From Flavobacterium hydrophilum (GTDB taxonomy: Bacteria; Bacteroidota; Bacteroidia; Flavobacteriales; Flavobacteriaceae), in assembly GCF_003202405.1 (NCBI RefSeq), contig NZ_QJHL01000003.1, positions 434,001-498,000 of the forward strand: DNA of 64,000 nt. The letters are read 5' to 3'. A program made the translations under genes and the position numbers. Below, in pieces: positions 51,192 to 59,243 of the stretch; position 1 is the first letter of the stretch, and each line of letters begins with the position of its first letter. The notes beneath the pieces are model-generated. The model was not told the origin of the DNA. It was given only the letters and a program-made list of their open reading frames with translations, and did not search any database.

Positions 51192-51917
51192 ATGAATGAT
51201 AGTATTGTCATAATTCCTACCTATAACGAAATTGAAAACATAGAAAGTATAGTACGTGCTGTACTTTCGCAACATAAATCTTTTCACCTTCTAATTATCG
51301 ATGATAATTCGCCGGACCGTACTGCTAATAAAGTAATTGCGCTTCAGGAAGAATTTCCGGAAAGACTGTTTCTTGAGAAAAGAGCAAAAAAAGCGGGTCT
51401 TGGTACGGCTTATGTACATGGTTTTAAATGGGCTCTGGAACGAAAATATGATTTCATTTTTGAAATGGATGCTGATTTTTCACACAACCCAAACGATCTC
51501 GAAAAATTATATGACGCCTGTCATTTTGGAGGAGCTTCCTTAGCTGTAGGATCTCGTTATGTTACAGGTGTAAATGTGGTAAACTGGCCTTTAAGTAGGG
51601 TATTGATGTCATATTTTGCTTCGGTTTACGTTAAGTTTATTACCGGAATGAAAATTCATGATGCGACAGCAGGTTTTGTTTGTTATAAAAGAGAGGTTTT
51701 AGAAAAGATAAATCTGGATAAAATAAAATTTGTTGGATATGCTTTTCAAATCGAAATGAAATATAGAACTTATTGTGCTAAATTTGAAATAACAGAAGTT
51801 CCGATTATTTTTACAGATCGAACCAAGGGGGTTTCAAAAATGAGCAATGCTATTATTAAAGAAGCGATACTTGGAGTTATTTCTCTCCGATTAAAAAAAT
51901 TATTCAACACACTATAA
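51192..51917 (+). CDS. polyprenol-phosphate mannosyltransferase (DPM1-like GT2)
   Basis: 241-residue GT2 enzyme. The fold opens with VIIPTYNEIENIESIV. The nucleotide-sugar DxD is in FEMDADFSHNPNDLE (about 95-105), and GLGTAYVHGFKWAL and GSRYVTGVNVVNWPLSR are typical of dolichol-phosphate mannose synthases. There is no C-terminal membrane domain, so it resembles the short Dpm1 type. It forms a cluster with the dihydroorotase and DUF4296 genes (gaps of 10 and 6 bases). Confidence 0.9.
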   Translation: MNDSIVIIPTYNEIENIESIVRAVLSQHKSFHLLIIDDNSPDRTANKVIALQEEFPERLFLEKRAKKAGLGTAYVHGFKWALERKYDFIFEMDADFSHNPNDLEKLYDACHFGGASLAVGSRYVTGVNVVNWPLSRVLMSYFASVYVKFITGMKIHDATAGFVCYKREVLEKINLDKIKFVGYAFQIEMKYRTYCAKFEITEVPIIFTDRTKGVSKMSNAIIKEAILGVISLRLKKLFNTL

Positions 51918-51927
51918 ACGAACGGCG

Positions 51928-53268
51928 ATGAACAGGATTTTAATTAAAAATGCTAAAATTGTAAACGAAGGGTCAATTTTTGAAGGAGATGTTTTAATCG
52001 AAAACGACTTAATTGTTGAAGTTGCAGATAGCATCAGTCTAAAATCATCCGATTGTAAAGTAATAGACGCAGAAGGAAGTTATCTGATTCCGGGCGCAAT
52101 TGACGATCAGGTACATTTTAGAGAACCGGGATTAACGCATAAAGGGGATATTGAATCTGAATCCAGAGCAGCTGTTGCCGGTGGAATTACTTCTTTCATC
52201 GAACAGCCAAATACGGTTCCGAATGCGGTCACTCAGGAAATTTTAGAAGATAAATATCAAATTGCCGAAGTAAAATCATTTGCGAATTATTCGTTTATGA
52301 TGGGGGCGACCAATGATAATCTGGAAGAAGTTTTAAAAACGAATCCAAAAAATGTTGCCGGAATCAAGATTTTTCTGGGTTCTTCAACCGGAAATATGCT
52401 GGTTGACAACGAAGCAGTTTTAGAAAAAATATTCTCAAGTACACCAATGCTGATTGCAGTTCATTGCGAAGATGAAACTACGATTCAGAATAATTTGGCA
52501 GAATTCAAAGAAAAATACGGAGATGATGTTCCGGTAACAGCCCATAACTTAATCAGAAGTGCTGAGGCGTGCTACATTTCATCTTCAAAAGCAGTGGCGC
52601 TGGCAAAAAAAACCGGAGCCCGTCTGCATATTTTTCATCTTTCAACTGCCAAAGAAATGGAATTGTTTACGAATAAAATTCCGTTGGAAGATAAAAAAAT
52701 TACGGCTGAGGTTTGTGTGCATCATCTTTGGTTTACCGATGAAGATTACAAAACCAAAGGAAATTTCATTAAATGGAATCCGGCTGTAAAAACGGATGAA
52801 GACAGAAAAGAGCTTTGGAAAGCCTTAAATGACGGTCGCATTGATGTTATTGCAACCGATCATGCACCGCATACAAAAGAAGAAAAATTACAGTCTTATT
52901 TAAATGCGCCTTCAGGAGGACCTTTAGTGCAGCATGCGGTTATTGCAATGTTTGAAGCGTATCATCAGGGTAAAATAAGCGTTGAGAAAATCGTTGAGAA
53001 AATGTGTCATAATCCTGCCAAGATTTTTAAAATCGAAAAAAGAGGTTTTATCAAAGTAGGCTATTATGCCGATTTGGTTATTGTAAATCCAAGTTTGCCA
53101 TGGAGTGTAAAGCCTGAAAACATTTTATATAAGTGTGGCTGGTCTCCGTTTGAAAATTTCACTTTTAAATCACGAATTACCCATACTTTTGTAAATGGTG
53201 AAATGGTTTATAACAACTTTAAAGTAAAGGATGTTCGTGCCGGAAAACGATTATTATTTAACAGATAA
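51928..53268 (+). CDS. pyrC: dihydroorotase
   Basis: 446-residue amidohydrolase closing dihydroorotate in pyrimidine synthesis. AIDDQVHFREPG (about 58-68) is the first metal motif. It has Q61 where most dihydroorotases have the first His of DxHxH; only H63 is kept. Other motifs are intact: GIKIFLGSSTG (K147, normally carbamylated), AVHCEDE, HIFHLSTAKE and ATDHAPHTKEEK. A non-catalytic or altered-metal role cannot be excluded. Confidence 0.9.
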   Translation: MNRILIKNAKIVNEGSIFEGDVLIENDLIVEVADSISLKSSDCKVIDAEGSYLIPGAIDDQVHFREPGLTHKGDIESESRAAVAGGITSFIEQPNTVPNAVTQEILEDKYQIAEVKSFANYSFMMGATNDNLEEVLKTNPKNVAGIKIFLGSSTGNMLVDNEAVLEKIFSSTPMLIAVHCEDETTIQNNLAEFKEKYGDDVPVTAHNLIRSAEACYISSSKAVALAKKTGARLHIFHLSTAKEMELFTNKIPLEDKKITAEVCVHHLWFTDEDYKTKGNFIKWNPAVKTDEDRKELWKALNDGRIDVIATDHAPHTKEEKLQSYLNAPSGGPLVQHAVIAMFEAYHQGKISVEKIVEKMCHNPAKIFKIEKRGFIKVGYYADLVIVNPSLPWSVKPENILYKCGWSPFENFTFKSRITHTFVNGEMVYNNFKVKDVRAGKRLLFNR

Positions 53269-53274
53269 ATTACA

Positions 53275-53793
53275 ATGAAGAATTTTGTATTTATACTATT
53301 GGTTTTGTTTCTTTCTGTAAGTTGTAAAAAAGAGCTGGTTAAAGAACCTGCTAAACTTATTGAGAAAGAAAAAATGATTGATATTATATACGATCTGTCT
53401 CTTTTGGAAGCCATAAAATACCAACAACCTATATCGTTGGATTCAGTTGAATCAAATCCTACGAAGTTTATTTTAAAGAAATATAAGGTTGATAGTTTGC
53501 AATTTGCCAAAAGTAATATGTATTATGCTGCTGATTATGACAGCTACAAAGAGATGTTTGATGAAATAAATGCAAGGTTAGATAAAGAGAAAAAGAGTAC
53601 AGAAAAAAAGCTGAAAGCTGAAGAAAAAAAAGCTGCAAAAGACAAAAAGGCAGCGGATGCAAAAAAAGCAGCTGAAGCCAAAAAGAAAAAACTAAAAGAA
53701 ACTCCTAAAGATTCTGTAAAAAAGAAGGTTATAAAAAAAGTAAATATCGATTCTATAAAAAGAATGAGACGACTTCAGCATAAAGGATTATAA
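53275..53793 (+). CDS. DUF4296 lipoprotein with charged C-terminal helix
   Basis: 172-residue exported protein. Lipobox: FVFILLVLFLSVSC (Cys about 17). Residues about 20-100 match DUF4296 (EKEKMIDIIYDLSLLEAI). The C-terminal 60 residues are a Lys/Ala/Glu-rich helix (KLKAEEKKAAKDKKAADAK). It overlaps the convergent epimerase gene by six bases. Confidence 0.88.
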   Translation: MKNFVFILLVLFLSVSCKKELVKEPAKLIEKEKMIDIIYDLSLLEAIKYQQPISLDSVESNPTKFILKKYKVDSLQFAKSNMYYAADYDSYKEMFDEINARLDKEKKSTEKKLKAEEKKAAKDKKAADAKKAAEAKKKKLKETPKDSVKKKVIKKVNIDSIKRMRRLQHKGL

Positions 53794-54789
53794 TTTCGAC
53801 GTTTCATTTATGTACTGTTGCACATCTAAAAAAACCGTTCCCAGAGCGGTTTTTATTTTTTCATTTGAGTATAGATTCTTAGAATATGAGGCTTTTGCAG
53901 TTGCTTTCGTAAGGCTTCTTTTTTGAAAGAATAAAGTTGAAAATATTCCATCTGCAATCCAAAGGAAGTTCATGAATAGTGGCGTGGCGTGAATTGCTGG
54001 TTTTTTTACTTTTAAAACTTCAGCAATCGTATTTAGAATATCTCTGAAAATAATATTATCTGAAATTAACGTAAAACGCTCATTTTTTATGCCGCCTTTC
54101 ATTAACTCATAAGCAATTTTGGTTACATCATTTATAGCAACAAATCCAGTGTTTCCAAGGGTGTAGAATGAAAGGCCGTTGGCTACTTTTGTATACAATT
54201 CATTACTTCCGTGTTCGAAAATTGATGTGGTTGAAATAGTCGCAAGAATAACTCCAGGGTTTATGATGATCACATCTAAGCCTTCCTGAACTCCTCGCCA
54301 GACTTCCATTTCGGCACCGTATTTTGAAATTGCGTAGTCACTGTGTGGTTTTTCCGGATTCCAGTCGGTTTCTTCGGTAATATAAGTTTCATGGGGCTGC
54401 AAATCTCCCAAAGCTGCAATGGAGCTTACGAAGCAAAATTTCTTTACATCTTTGGCTAAAGAAAAATTAACCATATTGGCGGTTCCTTCAATATTGGTTT
54501 TTCGAAGAGCATCTTCATCTTTTGGATCAAAAGAAATCAAGGCAGCGCAATGGTAAACATTTTCTATTCCGATAAAAGCAATTTCCAGGGAAGGAACATC
54601 TAAAATATCGGCTTCAAGCCAATTGATTTTTTCGAATAAATCTCCTTTTTTATACAATTCAAAAACCGATTTTGTTTTTTGGATATTGTTTAAGTTTCGG
54701 TAAATAGCCCGGACATTTTCTCCATTTTCAATTAAATGAAGCAATAAATGTGCGCCAACTAAACCAGTTCCTCCTGTTACTAATACCAT
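53788..54789 (-). CDS. NAD-dependent epimerase/dehydratase family protein
   Basis: 333-residue extended short-chain dehydrogenase. Rossmann motif VTGGTGLVGAHLL (4-16), the catalytic Tyr-Lys in YAISKYGAE (about 155-163), and the acidic NAD-site segment LEADILDV. The substrate (nucleotide-sugar or a dihydroflavonol-type compound) cannot be told. A TAACTTTG-containing tract lies upstream. Confidence 0.88.
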   Translation of the reverse strand: MVLVTGGTGLVGAHLLLHLIENGENVRAIYRNLNNIQKTKSVFELYKKGDLFEKINWLEADILDVPSLEIAFIGIENVYHCAALISFDPKDEDALRKTNIEGTANMVNFSLAKDVKKFCFVSSIAALGDLQPHETYITEETDWNPEKPHSDYAISKYGAEMEVWRGVQEGLDVIIINPGVILATISTTSIFEHGSNELYTKVANGLSFYTLGNTGFVAINDVTKIAYELMKGGIKNERFTLISDNIIFRDILNTIAEVLKVKKPAIHATPLFMNFLWIADGIFSTLFFQKRSLTKATAKASYSKNLYSNEKIKTALGTVFLDVQQYINETSKL

Positions 54790-54812
54790 TTTGTAAATAT
54801 ACTGTTTTGAGG

Positions 54813-54850
54813 CAAAGTTACAAAGTTACAAAGATACAAAGGCTCAAAGT
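54813..54850 (-). promoter_or_regulatory. tandem TAACTTTG-like tract upstream of the epimerase gene
   Basis: On the minus strand this reads CTTTGAGCCTTTGTATCTTTG followed by TAACTTTGTAACTTTGCC: three TAnnTTTG-type elements about 9-10 bp apart, the last about 24 bases before the ATG. Confidence 0.5.
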
Positions 54851-54989
54851 TTTTTTGCTACAAATTGGACAAAATGGAAATAGCTTTTTTTGAAAAATTA
54901 GAATTTGTAATTTTTAAAGTTTGTAATTTAAAATTGATATTGAGTTTGATTTTTGCCATTGTTTTTTGAATTTGACATTGCCATTGTTT

Positions 54990-55021
54990 TTTGCCATTGA
55001 AATTGATATTGATTACATTTG
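54990..55021 (+). promoter_or_regulatory. promoter of tyrS
   Basis: TTTG (54990-54993), 20 bases, TACATTTG (55014-55021). The ATG is 18 bases further on. Upstream is a low-complexity TTGCCATTG tract. Confidence 0.75.
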
Positions 55022-55038
55022 CGCAAAAATATTTTAAA

Positions 55039-56334
55039 ATGAAGAATCTAGTTGAAGAATTAAAGTGGCGCGGTTTGTACCATGATAGCATGCCAGGAAC
55101 GGAAGAACAATTGCTAAAAGAGGTAACATCGGCTTATATTGGTTTCGATCCAACGGCAGATTCGCTGCATATTGGCAGTATGGTTCAGATTATTTTGCTG
55201 GTTCATTTAAAGAATTTTGGCCATCAGCCCGTTGCTTTAGTGGGTGGTGCAACCGGAATGATTGGTGATCCATCCGGAAAATCTGATGAAAGAAATTTGC
55301 TGAATGAAGAAACTTTAGCTAAAAATGTTGCGGGAATCAAAAGTGTATTGTCACGTTTTTTAGATTTTAATTCAAATGAACCAAACGGACCAATCATGGT
55401 GAATAACTATGACTGGATGAAAGAATTCTCGTTTATTGATTTTGCCCGTGAAGTTGGAAAACGTATTACGGTAAATTACATGATGGCGAAGGATTCTGTT
55501 AAAAAAAGAATCAACGGAGAAGGCGAAGGAATGTCTTTTACGGAATTTACGTACCAATTAATTCAGGGATACGATTTTTATCATTTATATAAAAATAATA
55601 ACTGCCTTTTGCAAATGGGAGGTTCTGACCAATGGGGAAATATCACTACGGGGACAGAATTAGTTCGCAGAATGGGAGGAGAAAATGCTAAGGCTTTTGC
55701 TTTAACAACGCCTTTAATTACAAAAGCAGACGGCTCAAAATTTGGGAAGTCCGAAGGCGGAAATGTATGGCTGGATGCGGATAAAACTTCGGTTTATAAA
55801 TTCTACCAGTTTTGGGTAAATGCTACAGATGTTGATGCAGAAAAATATATTAAAATCTTTACTTTTTTAGATAAAGAAACAATAGATGCTTTAATTGCAG
55901 AACATCAGGCAGCGCCTCATTTAAGAGTTTTACAAAAGAAACTAGCAGAAGAAATTACCGTTTTTGTTCACAGTAAAGAAGAATTAGAAAAAGCAATTCA
56001 GGCTTCGAATATTTTGTTCGGAAATTCAACTGCGGAGGATTTAAAGAAATTGGATGAAAAAACCTTTTTAGAAGTTTTTGACGGAGTTCCTCAGGCAGAA
56101 ATTGCAAAAACAGACTTAGAAAACGGATTGGATATTATTACTATTTTAAACGAGAAAACTGGTTTCTTTAAATCAAACGGAGAAGCAAGACGCGCTTTAA
56201 CAGCAAATTCAATTTCGGTTAACAGAGAAAAAATTAAGGAAGATTTTGTGTTGTCTGCAAATGATTTGATCAATAATCAGTTTGTTTTATTGCAAAGCGG
56301 AAAGAAAAATTATTTTGTAATTCGTGTGGTTTAA
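55039..56334 (+). CDS. tyrS: tyrosyl-tRNA synthetase
   Basis: 431-residue class I synthetase. The start is the ATG at 55039; the longer frame would overlap the promoter. HIGH is seen as DSLHIGSMVQ (about 36-45). The signature KMSKS is KADGSKFGKSEGG. YDF and MGGSDQWGNITTG bind tyrosine. The S4-like C-terminal domain is ARRALTANSISVNREKI to the end. Confidence 0.96.
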   Translation: MKNLVEELKWRGLYHDSMPGTEEQLLKEVTSAYIGFDPTADSLHIGSMVQIILLVHLKNFGHQPVALVGGATGMIGDPSGKSDERNLLNEETLAKNVAGIKSVLSRFLDFNSNEPNGPIMVNNYDWMKEFSFIDFAREVGKRITVNYMMAKDSVKKRINGEGEGMSFTEFTYQLIQGYDFYHLYKNNNCLLQMGGSDQWGNITTGTELVRRMGGENAKAFALTTPLITKADGSKFGKSEGGNVWLDADKTSVYKFYQFWVNATDVDAEKYIKIFTFLDKETIDALIAEHQAAPHLRVLQKKLAEEITVFVHSKEELEKAIQASNILFGNSTAEDLKKLDEKTFLEVFDGVPQAEIAKTDLENGLDIITILNEKTGFFKSNGEARRALTANSISVNREKIKEDFVLSANDLINNQFVLLQSGKKNYFVIRVV

Positions 56335-56338
56335 TATT

Positions 56339-57319
56339 TTACAAAACCATCAAATTACACCCACGAATATCAGAATTATCAAAACGTCCCAATATCTCAA
56401 AAGAGTTGTTGGGATTTTTTTTGCCTAAATCCTGTGTAGCAATAAACGAACAGGAATTAATATTGGCCAGATCGATAACGTTGATTCCGCCTGTTTTTCC
56501 ATCTTTCACGTAAGTAAGAGCGTCTTCGGGATCGCGAACTAAAATATGCATCCATGACGGACATTCGAATACACCTTCGCCAAGAGAATAGGCTTGTCCT
56601 AAAAGTTCGGTCATGCCGTATTCTGAATGAATAGAAGAAACTCCAAAACCTTTGCAAAGCTGTTCGTGCAATTCTTCGCGAATCATTTCTTTGCGTTTGC
56701 CTTTCATTCCGCCCGTTTCCATAATGATGGTATTCTGAAGTTGAAATTGATGTTTTTCAATCAAATCTAATAAAGCATACGTAACACCAATTAAAATCAC
56801 ATTTTGCCCGGATTCATCTAAAGCAGTCAGTTTTTTAATTAAGTCGTCGTGGTTGTGCAGATAAAACCCGCTTTCAGGCTGATTGGATAGTTTTATTAAG
56901 TCTTCGACCATATAAATTAACGAAGAGCCATCGCGTTCAAGATAGGATGGTAAAAGGGCCAAAACAACGTAATCTTCGATATTGCCGTAAAATTGGGAAA
57001 ATCCGTTACGATAGCTTTCTTCATAAAGGGAAACATCAGTAACCAGATGTCTGCTGGTAATCATTCCGGTAGTTCCGCTGCTGGTAAAAGTAACCTGCGG
57101 GAAATCGGTATTGGATACAACCTCGTGACTTTTAAAAAACTGAATAGGTAAAAAAGGAATTTGTTCCAGCGATTTTACCTGTTGTACATTTACGTTTAAA
57201 AAATCACAGAAATCACGATATACTTTATTATTCTCATACTGAAAACGAAACACCTTAAGTGCTATTTTTTCAAATTGTTTCTGACTTGAAATGGTAAATA
57301 TATCGCTGGCTGTAATCAA
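56339..57319 (-). CDS. LuxE-like acyl-protein synthetase / adenylate-forming protein
   Basis: 326 residues if started at the TTG at 57319. It contains an ANL-type ATP motif (QVTFTSSGTTGMITSRHL) and the LuxE-like SIHSEYGMTELLGQAYS segment with the FEILGRFDNSDIRGCNL end. The family activates fatty acids. I prefer the TTG (ITASDIFTI...) because the alternative ATG at 57379 lies inside the terminator hairpin of the upstream gene, while a TAccTTTG box at 57332-57339 sits 13 bases before the TTG. Confidence 0.8.
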   Translation of the reverse strand: MITASDIFTISSQKQFEKIALKVFRFQYENNKVYRDFCDFLNVNVQQVKSLEQIPFLPIQFFKSHEVVSNTDFPQVTFTSSGTTGMITSRHLVTDVSLYEESYRNGFSQFYGNIEDYVVLALLPSYLERDGSSLIYMVEDLIKLSNQPESGFYLHNHDDLIKKLTALDESGQNVILIGVTYALLDLIEKHQFQLQNTIIMETGGMKGKRKEMIREELHEQLCKGFGVSSIHSEYGMTELLGQAYSLGEGVFECPSWMHILVRDPEDALTYVKDGKTGGINVIDLANINSCSFIATQDLGKKNPNNSFEILGRFDNSDIRGCNLMVL

Positions 57320-57331
57320 AACTTTTTTGTA

Positions 57332-57339
57332 CAAAGGTA
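57332..57339 (-). promoter_or_regulatory. -7 box of the LuxE-like gene
   Basis: Minus-strand TACCTTTG fits TAnnTTTG exactly. It leaves about 12 bases to the TTG start, and lies downstream of the ATG at 57379, which it would exclude from the transcript. Confidence 0.6.
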
Positions 57340-57365
57340 TAAATAATTGTAGGATGTAAGGATAA

Positions 57366-57391
57366 TAAAAAAGCTCCAAATTATTGGAGCT
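57366..57391 (-). terminator. terminator of the T9SS-domain gene
   Basis: AGCTCCAA (57372-57379) pairs with TTGGAGCT (57384-57391), then a T run on the minus strand. Confidence 0.85.
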
Positions 57392-57407
57392 TTATGTGTT
57401 TTATGTT

Positions 57408-57743
57408 TTATCGGACAATCAGTTTTCGTGTTGCCGAACTGCCTTGTTCACTTATTTTTATGATGTAAACTCCCGGAGTTAAATCACCTATGTTTAATTC
57501 TTTTGTGGCCAAATGTGCCTGAAGTACTTTTTTTCCTAATACATCAAAAATGATAATTTCTTTTTCGAGATCATTTTTTGAAGTGATATATACTTTACCA
57601 TTTGTCACAGGGTTAGGATACAAGCTTAAGCCCTCTATAGGAGCTCCCTGAGTTTTTGGCGCTGTCTTTATATCCTGAGCAGAGACGCTAACAGTAAAGA
57701 AAAAAGCCAGTAAGAAAGTAATATAAAAGTAATTTTTTGCCAT
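57408..57743 (-). CDS. minimal T9SS type A sorting-domain protein
   Basis: 111-residue exported protein. A signal peptide (FLLAFFFTVSVSAQD) is followed by about 15 residues of linker (IKTAPKTQGAPIEG) and then only the type A C-terminal sorting domain: LSLYPNPVTNGKVYI, IIIFDVLGKKVLQAHL, LTPGVYIIKISEQGSSATRKLIVR. There is no cargo domain. The domain is recognised by the type IX secretion system, which cleaves it and may attach the protein to A-LPS. What this protein carries or does is unknown. Confidence 0.92.
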   Translation of the reverse strand: MAKNYFYITFLLAFFFTVSVSAQDIKTAPKTQGAPIEGLSLYPNPVTNGKVYITSKNDLEKEIIIFDVLGKKVLQAHLATKELNIGDLTPGVYIIKISEQGSSATRKLIVR

Positions 57744-57796
57744 CGCAGAATTTTAGATATTGTAAATATACAAAAAAAAGTTTTCAAAAATTACAC

Positions 57797-57828
57797 CAAA
57801 AAAAACATCCTAAATATTTAGGATGTTT
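57797..57828 (-). terminator. terminator of the lipoprotein gene
   Basis: A palindrome AACATCCTAAATATTTAGGA then TGTT at 57804-57827, with A/T runs on both sides. Confidence 0.85.
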
Positions 57829-57849
57829 TTAACAATTTATAAGTGAGTC

Positions 57850-59064
57850 TTATAGCTTTTCTAATAAGTTTACACCGTCAACAATTGCCCATGCACCAGG
57901 AGTTAAAGCAGCTCCGGTTGCAGCTGTACTTGTTGTAAAGTTTCCTGTTGGGAAAGCAATTGTAAAACCTGCTGCACCAGCACCTGTTTGAAGAGTAGCA
58001 GCATCATCAATTTTTACATTTAATAATTTAATTTTTCCGCCAGCTACCTGATTAGTGTTTGTAGCAGCCTCCTGAATTCTAACAGCAACTGCGTTTGTTG
58101 TAACACCAGCATTTGTATAGGTATTTGTATATCCAGAAATCACAATGTTTGAATATTCACCATTACCCTCTTTTTTGAATTGAATTGCATCAATTTCAGC
58201 TGGATTTCCTGCTTCGGTTGCAGTTCCTGCAGCTCTTCTTAAAGTAATGTTTGAAACTTTTGGGAAGAATGCATTGTTAACACTTTTAGCTTCAATTTCC
58301 ATTCCGAAATTTCCAGCACCAGTTTGGTAAGCATACCAGTTAGTGTTTGCCTGACCTTGCCATCCGTCTTGCCAGTCAAAAGAATCATCTGTATTTCCGT
58401 ATGAAATTAAGTTTTTAGCACTTACAGTTCCACCGTAGAATTCGAAACCGTCATCAGCACCTTTATAAGCTACTAAGTTTTCTAAAACTGTACCAGAACC
58501 AACAGCGTAGAATGAGAATCCATTCATTTCGGAGTTACCGTCAAGGATTTTCTTTCCTGCGTATTCTACACGAACGTATTTTAATGAACCACTGCTGTGG
58601 GTAGGGTTTGAACCACCATAAACAATATTTGTTCCGTCTTCTGAAGTTGCTGTAGTAATTGGAGTTCCGTCTGTAGTTTTTCCGGAAACAATCGGTGCAT
58701 CACCAAATATGATAATTCCACCCCAAGATCCTGCAGTTTTAGATTTTTCTGTAAAAACTACTGGTTCTGCTGCAGTTCCTGCAACAATTAATTTTCCATC
58801 TTTTTCTACTAACAAAGCGTCAGTTCCAGTTGATGCATCAGCTGTAATAACAGATCCTGCTTCAAAAGTTAAAGTTACACCGCTTTTTACTCTTACAGTA
58901 CCGCTTAATGTATAAGTACCTTTGATATATGTTTTTGAAGCAGTAATGTCTCCGGTAATTTCTCCTGAACCAGTTGGTGGAGGAGTTACAGTATCATCAT
59001 CGCTAGAAGAACAACTTGCGAAAATTAAGCTTAAAAAAGTAAGACTGATTGCTAATTTTTTCAT
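57850..59064 (-). CDS. exported lipoprotein with beta-helix-like repeats
   Basis: 404-residue lipoprotein (signal LTFLSLIFASCSSSDDD, lipid Cys at about 18). A proline-rich spacer (VTPPPTGSG) leads into repeated Gly/Thr/Ala/Val strands such as KSGVTLTFEAGSVITAD and GKLIVAGTAAEPVVF, followed by SWGGIIIFGDAPI. The pattern resembles parallel beta-helix surface lipoproteins. Two TGTAA/TGTTA repeats lie upstream (59183-59198), as before the TonB receptor gene, so it may belong to the same regulon. Confidence 0.85.
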   Translation of the reverse strand: MKKLAISLTFLSLIFASCSSSDDDTVTPPPTGSGEITGDITASKTYIKGTYTLSGTVRVKSGVTLTFEAGSVITADASTGTDALLVEKDGKLIVAGTAAEPVVFTEKSKTAGSWGGIIIFGDAPIVSGKTTDGTPITTATSEDGTNIVYGGSNPTHSSGSLKYVRVEYAGKKILDGNSEMNGFSFYAVGSGTVLENLVAYKGADDGFEFYGGTVSAKNLISYGNTDDSFDWQDGWQGQANTNWYAYQTGAGNFGMEIEAKSVNNAFFPKVSNITLRRAAGTATEAGNPAEIDAIQFKKEGNGEYSNIVISGYTNTYTNAGVTTNAVAVRIQEAATNTNQVAGGKIKLLNVKIDDAATLQTGAGAAGFTIAFPTGNFTTSTAATGAALTPGAWAIVDGVNLLEKL

Positions 59065-59155
59065 TTTTTAATGATTTTAATTATATTTTTTTTGTGTTAT
59101 TATGTTGATTCAAAAGTACTCTCGTGATTCCTAAATCTAGTTAGCTAATTGTTAT

Positions 59156-59198
59156 CAAAGTATTATATAACAATCAATTTGATGTAAATTTTATGTTA
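59156..59198 (-). promoter_or_regulatory. 11-bp-spaced TAACA/TTACA repeats and -7-like box
   Basis: On the minus strand TAACA (59198-59194) and TTACA (59187-59183) are 11 bp apart, and a weak -7-like ATACTTTG (59163-59156) follows 19 bases later. Resembles the site at 62063-62106. Confidence 0.5.
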
Positions 59199-59211
59199 TG
59201 TACTTAAACAA

Positions 59212-59238
59212 AAAAAGAGCTGTAAAAAGCTCTTTTTT
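59212..59238 (-). terminator. terminator of the TonB receptor gene
   Basis: AAAAAGAGCT pairs with AGCTCTTTTT around GTAAAA, and T/A runs follow on both strands. It separates the receptor gene from the downstream lipoprotein. Confidence 0.85.
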
Positions 59239-59243
59239 ATTGA

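Noticed and set aside
53788..53793. Six-base overlap of convergent genes as a regulatory device
   Set aside because: Short convergent overlaps are common and here simply share stop codon bases.
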